Source: Paraburkholderia caribensis
GTDB lineage: Bacteria > Pseudomonadota > Gammaproteobacteria > Burkholderiales > Burkholderiaceae
Assembly: GCF_002902945.1 (NCBI RefSeq)
Contig: NZ_CP026102.1
Location: forward strand, 496,001-560,000
Length of the DNA: 64,000 nt
Direction of reading: 5' to 3'
Numbering within the stretch: the first letter of the stretch is position 1; each line of letters opens with the position of its first letter. The translations under genes and the position numbers were made by a program. This document shows positions 26,538 through 34,620 of the stretch, piece by piece. The notes under the pieces are model-generated. The model ran no database searches and had not been told where the DNA came from. It was given only the letters and a program-made list of their open reading frames with translations.

Positions 26538-28073
26538 ATGTCGAACAATAGAACGAAGGCTGTCCTCTGGAGCTCGTTGACGCTGTTGAGCGCGGCCCTT
26601 CTGACGGCCGGTTGCTCGCTGGCGCCGGAGTACAAGGTGCCGGCTTCGGCTGCCTCCGCGGCTTTCAAGGAAACGCCCGTCACGACGGCAACGGCCGCAA
26701 CGCAAGGGCAGGCGGGCGCGTGGAAAATCGCGCAACCGTCGGACCAGATTCCGCGCGGGAAGTGGTGGGTGATTTTCGATGATCCCGCTCTCGACGATCT
26801 GGAAGAACAGGCGCTCGCCGCCAACCAGAATCTGGCTGCGGCTGCGGCGCGCCTCCAGGAAGCGCGCGCGCTCCAGCAGGCGACCCGCGCTGGCCTGTTT
26901 CCGACTATCGACGCAGGCTTTGGACCCACCCGGGAAAAGGTTTCGCCCGCTTCGCAGTTACAGCCGGACGGTGGGAACATTCCGGCACAGACCTTGTGGC
27001 GCGCTCAGGCGACGGCGAGTTATGAAGTGGACCTGTTCGGACGGGTATCCGACGCGGTGCGGGCGAGCCGCGCGGAGAGCGAACAATCGGCGGCGCTGCT
27101 GCGCTCGGTTCAGCTCTCGTTGCAGGCGGATGTCGCTGCGAACTACTTCAAGGTCCGCGAGCTGGACGCGGAACTGCAGGTCTACGCGCAGAACGTGTCG
27201 CTTCGCGAGCAGGCGCTGAAACTCGTGCAGTCGAAGTTCGGTGCAGGCGACATCGCCGAACTCGATGTCGCCCGCGCCAAAGCCGAACTGGCAACGGCAC
27301 GTTCCGACGCGATGACGGCGGAGCGACAACGGGCGACGGCCGAGCACAGTCTCGCGGTTCTTCTGGGCAAGGCGCCGTCCGAATTCTCGATGGCATCGAA
27401 CCCGTTGCGGCCCGTGCAGATTCGCATTCCGCCAGGCTTGCCGTCCGCGCTGCTGGAGCGGCGGCCCGATATTGCGGCTGCCGAACGGGCCATGGCAGCG
27501 GCAAATGCGCGAGTCGGCGTGGCGAAGGCGGCGTATTTCCCGGCGCTGTCGATAACGGGCGCAGCGGGATTCGAGTCCGCGACGCTGGCAGACCTGTTCA
27601 AATGGTCCAGCCGGGCGTTCATTCTCGGACCGCTGGCGGGCACCGCGCTGACCGTGCCGATTTTCGACGGAGGCCGTCGCGCGGGGAATCTCGCGAACGC
27701 GCGGGCCGTGTTCGACGAGGACGTGGCGAAGTATCGTCAGCAGGTGCTGCAGGCTTTTCAGGAGGTCGAAGACAACCTGTCGGACTTGTGGATACTCGAA
27801 CAGCAGGTTCAGACGCAGGATGAGGCCGTGCAGGCGTCGTCGCGGGCTGCAACGATCTCGCGCACGCAGTATCGGGAAGGCGCCGTCAACTATCTCGATG
27901 TGATCGACGCCGAGCGCACCGTGCTTCAGTCGCAAACCACGGCCGTGCAACTCACCGGTCTTCAGGCGGCGGCGACTGTCAATCTGGTTCGCGCGCTCGG
28001 TGGCGGATGGGGTGATGACGTGACCGTCGGCTCCATCGATACGACGCGGGCGGAGTCGACCGGGCGGCAGTGA
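26538..28073 (+). CDS. opcM: Outer-membrane efflux channel lipoprotein (OpcM/OprC-like)
   Basis: A 511-residue TolC-type outer-membrane factor. I start it at ATG 26538 (MSNNRTKAV), which has AGGA just upstream; a GTG 12 bases earlier overlaps the pump's stop. The N-terminus is a signal peptide with lipobox LLTAGC. Two outer-membrane efflux repeats follow, with PRGKWWVIFDDPALDDLE, RAQATASYEVDLFGRVSDAVRASRAE and a second half ending YREGAVNYLDVIDAERT. It is the last gene of the pump operon and is followed by a strong hairpin shared with the convergent TetR gene. Confidence 0.94.
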   Translation: MSNNRTKAVLWSSLTLLSAALLTAGCSLAPEYKVPASAASAAFKETPVTTATAATQGQAGAWKIAQPSDQIPRGKWWVIFDDPALDDLEEQALAANQNLAAAAARLQEARALQQATRAGLFPTIDAGFGPTREKVSPASQLQPDGGNIPAQTLWRAQATASYEVDLFGRVSDAVRASRAESEQSAALLRSVQLSLQADVAANYFKVRELDAELQVYAQNVSLREQALKLVQSKFGAGDIAELDVARAKAELATARSDAMTAERQRATAEHSLAVLLGKAPSEFSMASNPLRPVQIRIPPGLPSALLERRPDIAAAERAMAAANARVGVAKAAYFPALSITGAAGFESATLADLFKWSSRAFILGPLAGTALTVPIFDGGRRAGNLANARAVFDEDVAKYRQQVLQAFQEVEDNLSDLWILEQQVQTQDEAVQASSRAATISRTQYREGAVNYLDVIDAERTVLQSQTTAVQLTGLQAAATVNLVRALGGGWGDDVTVGSIDTTRAESTGRQ

Positions 28074-28096
28074 AGCGCGGGCGATCAGCATGAGAA

Positions 28097-28133
28097 AAGC
28101 GGCGAGCGCGCCTTTGCGCGATGCTCGCCGCTT
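28097..28133. terminator. Bidirectional hairpin between the pump operon and tetR
   Basis: AAGCGGCGAGC (28097-28107) and its exact complement (28123-28133) form an 11-bp stem, with A-rich sequence on the left side and T-rich on the right. It should stop both convergent transcripts. Confidence 0.75.
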
Positions 28134-28146
28134 CTTCAGATCTCCG

Positions 28147-28725
28147 CTATTTTGCGGCGCGTTTCGGCGACAGCAGTTCGAGTATCTGGCTTAACACGCC
28201 GTCGAGAATCTGCTTCGAAAGCTTGGGGTCCGTTACGGCGCGCGACAGTGCAACTGCGCCGACACACGCGCTCAGGACGAAATGCGCTTCGGCGCGCTTG
28301 TCCGCGCTGTCTTCGGTCGGGATGGCTTTTGCGATCAGCTCGGCCATGCGCTTGACACGGTTCGTATAGGCCGCGCGCGCGTCGTCCGTGCTGCGGCTCA
28401 TATCGTTCACGAGCGTTGAAACGGGACAACTATTCGACACCTCGTCACGATGCGCATCGGAGAGGTACATGCGCATCGCTTGCCGGGGCGAGGTGACCAT
28501 CGCCGCTTCCCAGGGCTCGACGTCGCGCAGGGCGTGCTCGAAGGCCTCGGCGATGAGCTCGTCGCGGGAAGCAAAATGCCGGTAAAAACCGCCTACAGTG
28601 AGGCCCGCATCTTTCATCAGGTCAGCGATGCTGATGCCGTCCAACCCCTGTTCGCGGAAGCGTTTGGCAGCGGCATCGACGATACGTTGATGGGTGGCAA
28701 TCTTGTCAGCTTGCGAATGTCCCAT
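28147..28725 (-). CDS. TetR-family regulator
   Basis: A 192-residue repressor-type protein. The start at 28725 (MGHSQADKIATHQRI) has GGGAG 10 bases before it. The HTH is in residues ~10-58 (ISIADLMKDAGLTVGGFYRHFASRDELIAEAF). The C-terminal domain keeps the CPVSTLVNDMSR pattern of the AcrR-like group related to EthR/YcdC-type proteins, with a single Cys. It sits at the end of the pump operon, convergent to it, so it may be a second regulator of efflux or of its own unit. A perfect palindrome lies over its promoter. Confidence 0.85.
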   Translation of the reverse strand: MGHSQADKIATHQRIVDAAAKRFREQGLDGISIADLMKDAGLTVGGFYRHFASRDELIAEAFEHALRDVEPWEAAMVTSPRQAMRMYLSDAHRDEVSNSCPVSTLVNDMSRSTDDARAAYTNRVKRMAELIAKAIPTEDSADKRAEAHFVLSACVGAVALSRAVTDPKLSKQILDGVLSQILELLSPKRAAK

Positions 28726-28748
28726 GTCTTCGGCTCCCACGGATCAAG

Positions 28749-28765
28749 AGGATTATTATAATCCT
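28749..28765. promoter_or_regulatory. Palindromic operator over the tetR promoter
   Basis: AGGATTAT-T-ATAATCCT is a perfect 17-bp palindrome, 23 bases upstream of the TetR start. It contains TATAAT on the + strand. A dimeric TetR bound here would block its own promoter. Confidence 0.65.
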
Positions 28766-28833
28766 GATCGGGTTGCGTCGGGGCTGCGGCTGGTCCCGGT
28801 CGAATCGGCGTCGTCCGATGTTCGCCATGACAG

Positions 28834-29538
28834 TCAGACAGGCGCCATTCCGTGCGCGATTTTCACTTCATTGCCGTCCGCCGAAACGAGATGGTTCAGC
28901 AAAGCTTTAGCGGCTTCCTGCCGTTCCGACGATGCGCAAATAGCCGCTGAAAACACCGTGACAGCCTGGATGGCGGCTGGAAGCATGCCGATTATGTCGA
29001 TGCCGGGTTCGTGGACAAGTTCGCTGAGCTGCTGGAAACCGAGTTCGACCGTTCCTTGTGCAACGAGACTGCCGACGGGCACGCCGGGCCGCGCCTCGAC
29101 GATACGATCCGCGATGACGTCGGCAATACCCCATTGACGAAGCAGATTGACCATATGCGTCCCGCTCGGTCCCGTCGAATACCCGATGGTCCGGGCGCGC
29201 AGCACGGCATCGCGCACAGCGGATTCTGAACTGAGGTCCCGACGCGGCTCCCCGTGTTTGACGGCGACGGCCACCTCCGAACGCGCGACGCCGACGCGGC
29301 TCGCAGCGATGATGTGACCATTGCGCTCCAGCCGGTCGAGTGCTTCGGATGCGAGAACGACCACATCGAAACGCTCGCCTTCCTGAATGCGACGGGCCGC
29401 TTCAACCCCGCCTGCCGACACGATCGAAACGCGCTGCCCGGACGCAGCCTCGTACGCTTGCGCCAGCTGCGTCAAAACATGACGCGTCGCCATCGACGAT
29501 ATGACGGTCAATGAATCACGCGAAGTATCAGTCGGCAT
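28834..29538 (-). CDS. ModA-like substrate-binding-fold protein without signal peptide
   Basis: A 234-residue protein of the ModA-like periplasmic-binding fold: ISSMATRHVLTQLAQAYEAA, SGQRVSIVSAGGVEAARRI, ERFDVVVLASEALDRL, then the second lobe with YSTGPSGTHMVNLLRQWGI and GTVELGFQQLSELV. Unlike transporter binding proteins it has no export signal, and the operon has no permease or ATPase. It is the last gene of the gallate cluster, 11 bases after the aldolase gene. A cytoplasmic ligand sensor, an enzyme on the same fold, or a lost-signal binding protein are all possible. Confidence 0.75.
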   Translation of the reverse strand: MPTDTSRDSLTVISSMATRHVLTQLAQAYEAASGQRVSIVSAGGVEAARRIQEGERFDVVVLASEALDRLERNGHIIAASRVGVARSEVAVAVKHGEPRRDLSSESAVRDAVLRARTIGYSTGPSGTHMVNLLRQWGIADVIADRIVEARPGVPVGSLVAQGTVELGFQQLSELVHEPGIDIIGMLPAAIQAVTVFSAAICASSERQEAAKALLNHLVSADGNEVKIAHGMAPV

Positions 29539-29549
29539 ACCCGTCTCGA

Positions 29550-30233
29550 TCAGTCGATATAACGCAGGCCCGCCTGCTTCAGCGGTTCTCGCATGTTGTA
29601 CATGTCGAGCCCCAGAACGCCGGAAGCGAGCCTGGCGCGCTTTTCCGCTTCCAGTGCTTCGCGCGCACTCGCCTTGTCGAGCACCGCGGCGGCGGCAGAA
29701 GCGGGAACCGCGACCACTCCGTCGAAGTCCGCGACGATCACATCGCCGGGCGCAACGAGTGCGCCCGCGCAGATCACGGGGATATTGACCGAGCCCACGG
29801 TTGCCTTGATGGTGCCTTTCGAGGAAATCGCCTTGCTCCAGACGGGGAAACCCATTTCCTCGAGCACTCTGACGTCGCGCACGCCTGCATCGATGATGAG
29901 ACCCGTGGCGCCGCGCGCCTTGAAGCTGGTCGCCAGCAGATCGCCAAAGTAGCCATCCGTGCAGTCCGCCGTGATGGCCGCCACGACGATGTCGCCGGGT
30001 TGAATCTGTTCAGCGGCGACGTGCATCATCCAGTTGTCGCCGGGATGCAGCAGAACCGTGACGGCTGTGCCGCTCGCCTGGGCGTGCGGATAGATCGGGC
30101 GCATGTACGGCTTGAGCAGACCCGTACGGCCCATGGCCTCGTGAACAGTGGCGGAACCCAAGGCGCCTAGCTTGCTCGCGACTTCCTTGTCCGCGCGTTT
30201 GATGTTGCGGTAGACAACGCCCATTTCATACAT
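29550..30233 (-). CDS. 4-carboxy-4-hydroxy-2-oxoadipate aldolase (LigK/GalC type, RraA fold)
   Basis: A 227-residue RraA-fold aldolase. GGGAG lies 8 bases before the ATG (30233). It keeps the LigK pattern: [61 protein letters not shown] (the GDLLATS loop and Arg-Asp pair hold pyruvate and the metal), [11 protein letters not shown], and GSVNIPV. It splits 4-carboxy-4-hydroxy-2-oxoadipate (and the 4-methyl analogue) into pyruvate and oxaloacetate/pyruvate, the last step of gallate/protocatechuate 4,5-cleavage. It stands between the hydratase gene (2 bases away) and the ModA-like gene. Confidence 0.88.
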   Translation of the reverse strand: MYEMGVVYRNIKRADKEVASKLGALGSATVHEAMGRTGLLKPYMRPIYPHAQASGTAVTVLLHPGDNWMMHVAAEQIQPGDIVVAAITADCTDGYFGDLLATSFKARGATGLIIDAGVRDVRVLEEMGFPVWSKAISSKGTIKATVGSVNIPVICAGALVAPGDVIVADFDGVVAVPASAAAAVLDKASAREALEAEKRARLASGVLGLDMYNMREPLKQAGLRYID

Positions 30234-30235
30234 AG

Positions 30236-31261
30236 TCAGACTCCCTTTGCCTTGAGGGCTGCGTCCAGACGCGGATAGACGCGCCGCGCGTTGCCTTCGT
30301 AGATCTTGTAACGGTCTTCCGCGTCGATGGCGGCTGCCTCGACATAGCGCTTCGTGTCGTCGTAATTGAAGCCAGTTTCAGGGTCGATGCCCCGTACGGC
30401 GCCAATCATCTCGCTCGCGAAGAGAATGTTCTCGACGGGGATCACGCGCGTCAGCAGGTCGATGCCCGGCTGGTGATAGACGCAGGTGTCGAAGAACACG
30501 TTGTTCAGCAGATGGTCTTTCAGCAGGGGCTTCTTCAGTTCCTGCGCAAGCCCGCGGAAACGCCCCCAGTGATAAGGCGCCGCGCCGCCGCCGTGTGGGA
30601 TGACAAAGCGCAGCGTCGGGAAATCATGGAACAGATCCGACGTGAGGCATTGCATGAACGCGCTCGTATCCGCGTTCAGATAGTGCGCGCCGGTAGTGTG
30701 AAAGCACGCGTTGCAACTCGTGCTGACGTGAATCATCGCCGGGATGTCGTATTCGACCATCTTCTCGTAGATGGGATACCAGTACCGGTCCGACAGCGGC
30801 GGGCTGGTCCAGTGACCACCCGACGGGTCCGGGTTCAGGTTGACGGCGACATTGCCATACTGCTCGACGCACTTCGCCAGCTCAGGGATGCATGTTCTGA
30901 CATCGACGCCCGGACTTTGCGGCAGCATCGCCGCCGGGATGAAGTGGTCGGGGAACAGCTTGCTCACGCGAAAGCACAGTTCATTGCAGATGGCCGCCCA
31001 CGTGCTGGAGACCTCGAAGTCGCCAATGTGATGCGCCATGAAGCTCGCGCGCGGACTGAAAATGGTCAGATCGAGGCCTCGCTCACGCATCAGCCGAAGC
31101 TGGTTGCTTTCGATGGACTCGCGCAATTCATCGTCGCTAATGTGCAGTTCGGACGCGTGCGGCATCTCGGCGGGATGCTTGATGCCCGCGATCTGGCGGT
31201 TGCGCCAGGTTTCGAGCGCTTTCGGCGCAGTGGTGTAGTGACCGTGAATGTCGATGATCAT
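30236..31261 (-). CDS. 4-oxalomesaconate hydratase (LigJ-type amidohydrolase)
   Basis: A 341-residue amidohydrolase-fold hydratase. It starts MIIDIHGHY, with the HxH metal pair; the later metal and catalytic sites are also seen: [18 protein letters not shown] and FASEMIG (the Glu that LigJ uses). NLNPDPSGG and [15 protein letters not shown] match LigJ closely. It adds water to 4-oxalomesaconate to give 4-carboxy-4-hydroxy-2-oxoadipate. The GalB of Pseudomonas does the same job with an unrelated fold, so this operon uses the LigJ solution. It sits 42 bases after the dioxygenase gene. Confidence 0.85.
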   Translation of the reverse strand: MIIDIHGHYTTAPKALETWRNRQIAGIKHPAEMPHASELHISDDELRESIESNQLRLMRERGLDLTIFSPRASFMAHHIGDFEVSSTWAAICNELCFRVSKLFPDHFIPAAMLPQSPGVDVRTCIPELAKCVEQYGNVAVNLNPDPSGGHWTSPPLSDRYWYPIYEKMVEYDIPAMIHVSTSCNACFHTTGAHYLNADTSAFMQCLTSDLFHDFPTLRFVIPHGGGAAPYHWGRFRGLAQELKKPLLKDHLLNNVFFDTCVYHQPGIDLLTRVIPVENILFASEMIGAVRGIDPETGFNYDDTKRYVEAAAIDAEDRYKIYEGNARRVYPRLDAALKAKGV

Positions 31262-31303
31262 CGTTGCGTCTCTGTCAGTGCAATGGCCAGGCGTGCGTGC
31301 GGT

Positions 31304-32605
31304 CTACTGCTTGGGCGCCCCGGACTTGTCCCACGAAAGGCTTTGGCTACCCTTGCCGGCTACCGAATAAAGCGCACCGGGCGCGTTGCGGGTCTTCTGA
31401 AATGCTTCGAGTGTTTCGCCACGCATCGCGGCGTAGATGTGCAGGTTCGACACGCCGGTGACGGCGCCGAGCTTTTCCAGCATGAAGAAGATGACGCCGT
31501 AGTGGAGCATTCCGCGCCAGTCGCGCCGGCGGATCAGATCGCGCTCCTGTTCGGTCAGGCCTGCCGCCTCGAAGCTGGCTTCTTCGTCGCGCTTGAACGC
31601 TTCGCGATGCTCGGGCTCGACCATGCGATGCAGGTAGTCGTTGATGCGGTACGCGCGCACGGCCATCTCGATCGAGAACGGATACGTGCCGTCCAGCTTC
31701 TCGACGTTGGTGAGTTCGACCGCCATCTTCTGACGATGCCGCTCGACGATGGCGGGATTGGGCTCGCTGTCTTCGCCTTCATAAATCGCCGTCGCAATGC
31801 CCGCCATGGATGGCAGGTAGTAGCTGCGGTGCTTGCAGACCACGTTCGACGACAGCGCGCCGCGCATGGTGAGCCACATGACGACTTCCGCGCCTTCGTA
31901 GCCGCCGAGTTCCGCATATTCGGCAATGGTCATGTTCGCGAGTTGCTCGGGGTCGCGCTCGAACAGGTCGAGGAAGCGCTGGTCCCATTCGGTGTTATTG
32001 AAGCCGGCGCGTTCGCCATGCACCTGATGGGAGAGGCCGCCCGTCGCGAGAATCGCGACCTTCAGGTCTTCCGGATAGCTTTCGATTGCGCGGCGCAGCG
32101 CCTGACCGAGCTTGTAGAAGCGCCGCGCGCTCGGCACGGGCAGTTGCAGAACGCCCATCTGCAGAGGAACGAGTTTGACGGGCCAGTCGGGCTTGTGCGT
32201 GCACAGCATCGACAGGGGCGAGAAGCAGCCGTGATCGAGCGCCTTGTTCTGAAAGAAGGACATGTCGAACTCGTCCGTCATCAGCGACTTGCCGATGTGC
32301 GCAGCGAATTGCGGATGGCCCTTGATGGCGGGCAGATCGCGTGCGCCGCCGCCTTCGTCCGCGACCTGCCACTGCTCGCCGACGCCTAGCGCGAACGCCG
32401 AATAGTGATCGAAGAAGAACGAGGTGACGTGATCGTTATAGATCGTGACCAGCACGTCGGGGCGCTTCTCCGCGAGCCAGTCGGCCAGCGGCGCGAAATT
32501 CTCGAAGATAGGCGCCCAGACCGGGTCGTCGCGCTTGTTCTTGTCGAACGCGAAGCCGATCGTCGGAGTATGTGATGCGGCAAGCCCGCCGATGATTTTT
32601 GCCAT
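31304..32605 (-). CDS. galA: Gallate dioxygenase (GalA/DesB type)
   Basis: A 433-residue fused LigAB-type extradiol dioxygenase. The start is MAKIIGGLAASHTPTIGFA (ATG 32605), where the His of SHTP is an iron ligand; NDHVTSFFFDHY carries the second. Residues ~1-280 form the LigB-like catalytic domain (also GHPQFAAHIGKSL, HGCFSPLSM, ILATGGLSHQVHGERAG), and the last ~140 residues the LigA-like domain (VRAYRINDYLHRMVEPEHREAF, GMLHYGVIFFMLEKLGAV). This order and length fit gallate dioxygenase, which opens gallate to 4-oxalomesaconate. It is the first gene of the operon. Confidence 0.9.
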   Translation of the reverse strand: MAKIIGGLAASHTPTIGFAFDKNKRDDPVWAPIFENFAPLADWLAEKRPDVLVTIYNDHVTSFFFDHYSAFALGVGEQWQVADEGGGARDLPAIKGHPQFAAHIGKSLMTDEFDMSFFQNKALDHGCFSPLSMLCTHKPDWPVKLVPLQMGVLQLPVPSARRFYKLGQALRRAIESYPEDLKVAILATGGLSHQVHGERAGFNNTEWDQRFLDLFERDPEQLANMTIAEYAELGGYEGAEVVMWLTMRGALSSNVVCKHRSYYLPSMAGIATAIYEGEDSEPNPAIVERHRQKMAVELTNVEKLDGTYPFSIEMAVRAYRINDYLHRMVEPEHREAFKRDEEASFEAAGLTEQERDLIRRRDWRGMLHYGVIFFMLEKLGAVTGVSNLHIYAAMRGETLEAFQKTRNAPGALYSVAGKGSQSLSWDKSGAPKQ

Positions 32606-32918
32606 AGCCGTAAGTCCCGTGACACGCGTCGCTTCGGAAGACGGTCTGTCGACGAAGCAAATCCCGCATTGAATAAACGCATGAGATAACAGCGGTCGCG
32701 GACGCGTCAACCGTGGTTCCACGGCTAGTTATGGGGACTTCAGGCGGGGCAACAGGCGCGAAGCACGCTCGGCAAAGCGCTCGGCCGACCATCGAAAATT
32801 TATGGCCGATAAATATTTTAGATACCAAACCCGCGTAAAAGCAACGAGTACGGATTCATTCATCCGGAGATAATTAAATTCGGCATCCGAAATAATGCGT
32901 TGCGATCCGCGAGACTCC
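32606..32918. promoter_or_regulatory. Region upstream of the gallate operon
   Basis: 313 bases between galA and the porin relic. The end of an unknown minus-strand frame (ERFAERASRLLPRLKSP, stop at 32729) may be a gene remnant. An AT-rich block at 32800-32900 with TCCGGAGATAATTAAATTCGG probably holds promoters. No regulator gene (GalR-like) is present. Confidence 0.35.
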
Positions 32919-33176
32919 ATGAAATACGGCAGGGTTGTGGCATTCGCAGCCTGGCTTTTCAGTGCGCCCGCATTTGCGCAAAGCCGCGTGACGCTTTGTG
33001 GCGTGCGGGAGACGGGCATCGATTATGTTTCCCGTTCCAGTGCCGCAGGCGATCATGTCATCCGTATGCGGGGCATCACGGGCGAACTGCCTTGACGCTG
33101 GGGGATGCGCGGCGCCGAAGCTCTTGGCGACGGACTCAAGGCCGCATTCAGTTTCAAAAGCCGTTGTATGGGTTCA
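32919..33176 (+). pseudogene. Relic of an outer-membrane porin, N-terminal part
   Basis: ATG 32919 opens a signal peptide ([20 protein letters not shown]) followed by [18 protein letters not shown], the first strands of Burkholderia general porins (normally QSSVTLYGVxDxGI). The frame stops at a TGA at about 33094; the next frame continues as [19 protein letters not shown], the typical porin second-third strand. After about 33176 nothing is left of the ~350-residue barrel. Thus it is a frameshifted and truncated remnant; the tyrosine to cysteine change at the first strand fits decay. Confidence 0.75.
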
Positions 33177-33376
33177 CGTTCGGCGCATCGGAATTCACGG
33201 CGGCCGGTCCACGCGACAGGGCTTCCGTAGTCTCGCTCCCGGCGAAGACCGTGCAAATTACCAGACGGTCGCGAGATTTCGCGTGTACAGTAAAGTGTCC
33301 TCTGCTATCTGCATCGGATGACGCGCGAGCTATGCGCGGCCATTTCATCAATCGAATCAAGACTTCAAGGAACGAT

Positions 33377-33589
33377 CTGACTACCGTCATCCCCAAACCC
33401 AATGAGCCCGTCGAAGTTGCGCTTCGACGTTTCCGCCGTGCCATTCAGAACAATGGCCTGATCGCGGAGTTGCGTGCGCGCACGGCGTATGAAAAGCCCA
33501 CCACGGAGCGCAAACGCAAGAAAGCGGCCGCCGTGGCCCGCTTGCGCAAGCAGATTCGTCGCGCAATGCCGCCAAGGAAACTGTATTGA
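33377..33589 (+). CDS. rpsU: Ribosomal protein bS21 paralog, apparent CTG start
   Basis: A 70-residue bS21. [42 protein letters not shown] and a basic end match S21 end to end. Burkholderia S21 proteins begin MTTV and are 70 residues long. Here the aligned first codon is CTG (LTTV), with AAGGA 5 bases before it, so the length and ribosome site both point to CTG as start. The alternative is an in-frame ATG at 33332, giving an 85-residue form with an odd N-terminal extension. S21 sits near the mRNA-binding cleft of the 30S subunit; a second copy next to a cold-shock gene is seen in related genomes. Confidence 0.85.
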   Translation: MTTVIPKPNEPVEVALRRFRRAIQNNGLIAELRARTAYEKPTTERKRKKAAAVARLRKQIRRAMPPRKLY

Positions 33590-33894
33590 CCCCGCGTCGT
33601 CAGTCTCCGTGTGGCTTCCCTGAGGCGCTTGTCCGGCGGGTGGCGGCTCAGCGGAGCGGCTCGTTTCGATGAGGTCGACTGGCGCCGGGCGAAAATAACC
33701 CGGGCCAGTTCATTGATATCTTGCAATTGCGGCGCACAGGTGTTACTGTGCCTTCCAGTTCAAGAAGTTCGATTGCTGTTCATCAATAGTTCCGTTGTCC
33801 CTCGGCGGTATTCGTTGTCCTCTCCCTCCTTGATCCTTTGGCTCCACGCTCTGGGGCGATAATCTCTTCATTTTTTCTCTTTCAAGGATTCGTA

Positions 33895-34098
33895 ATGGAT
33901 ACCGGTACTGTCAAATGGTTCAACGACGCAAAGGGCTTCGGCTTCATCTCCCCGGATAACGGCGGCGACGACCTGTTCGCGCACTTCTCCGAAATCCGCG
34001 GCGAAGGTTTCAAGAGCCTCGCTGAAGGCCAGAAGGTCAGCTTCGAAACGAAGCGCGGCCCGAAGGGCGTGCAAGCTGCAAACATCACGCCGGTTTAA
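33895..34098 (+). CDS. cspA: Cold-shock protein (CspA family), second copy
   Basis: A 67-residue cold-shock domain starting [19 protein letters not shown], with AAGGA 6 bases before the ATG. RNP1 (KGFGFI) and RNP2 (DLFAHF) are intact. It differs from the first copy at 5505 in about a fifth of positions by eye. It binds RNA and melts structure at low temperature. The 5' leader from about 33590 is long and T-rich near the end (TTCATTTTTTCTCTTTC). It follows rpsU by ~300 bases and ends in a terminator. Confidence 0.95.
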   Translation: MDTGTVKWFNDAKGFGFISPDNGGDDLFAHFSEIRGEGFKSLAEGQKVSFETKRGPKGVQAANITPV

Positions 34099-34110
34099 GG
34101 CGTAGCAGTG

Positions 34111-34140
34111 CGGGGCCGAATGCGGCCCCGATTCGTTTTT
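34111..34140 (+). terminator. Factor-independent terminator after the second csp gene
   Basis: CGGGGCCG (34111-34118) and CGGCCCCG (34123-34130) form a perfect 8-bp stem with an AATG loop, followed by ATTCGTTTTT. It starts 13 bases after the stop codon. Confidence 0.88.
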
Positions 34141-34287
34141 CCCCGAAGTTCACGCTCCACGTCTCTCGCACTGGCGTTTGCCAGTCGCATCTCAAACGGC
34201 GCGAAGCCGCCTCTGTCATGCTGGTTGCCGTCTCAGCGGCACATGCTTTCGATGCGTGACTAATACAATTCAAAACATCAAAGACAC

Positions 34288-34512
34288 ATGCAAAATTCAA
34301 CAACCCAGCAATACGGGGGTTATACCGTACGTCCGTCTGCACATTGCCTGCCCGATGGTCTCTTTTCCGCGAATCTGCTGCTCGAGCGCAATGGCGCGCG
34401 ACGCTCGCCGAATCAATACGAATTCTTTTCGCTCGACTATTTCGTCGACGAGGCCGACGCGGTCGATTACGCACGAAGCTGGGCCTGTCACTGGATCGAC
34501 ACGCGCGGTTGA
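34288..34512 (+). CDS. Small conserved hypothetical protein
   Basis: A 74-residue protein (MQNSTTQQYGGYTVRPSAHC...SWACHWIDTRG). The pattern 'YGGYTVRPSAHxLPDGxFSANLLLER' followed by an acidic segment and a C-terminal 'WIDTRG' is one I recall from many short Burkholderiales proteins of unknown function. It has two Cys and is likely cytoplasmic, compact and alpha/beta. No clear Shine-Dalgarno precedes the ATG. It follows the csp terminator, so it has its own promoter. Confidence 0.7.
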   Translation: MQNSTTQQYGGYTVRPSAHCLPDGLFSANLLLERNGARRSPNQYEFFSLDYFVDEADAVDYARSWACHWIDTRG

Positions 34513-34620
34513 TGTGAGTCGGCAGCAAGCGCAGCGACGTTTTATCGAGCATTCCTGGGCATCGCCAACGGCGATCATGAAGGTTGACCGTGACCCACAT
34601 GCCCTGAACGGCTGACGCAA

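Noticed and set aside
30473..32389. Long plus-strand open frame (638 codons) over the gallate operon
   Set aside because: Antisense shadow of three conserved enzyme genes; no signal peptide, domain or ribosome site.
32729..33019. Minus-strand frame ending ERFAERASRLLPRLKSP
   Set aside because: Only the end looks protein-like, no family fits, and the upstream part overlaps the porin relic; mentioned as a possible remnant only.
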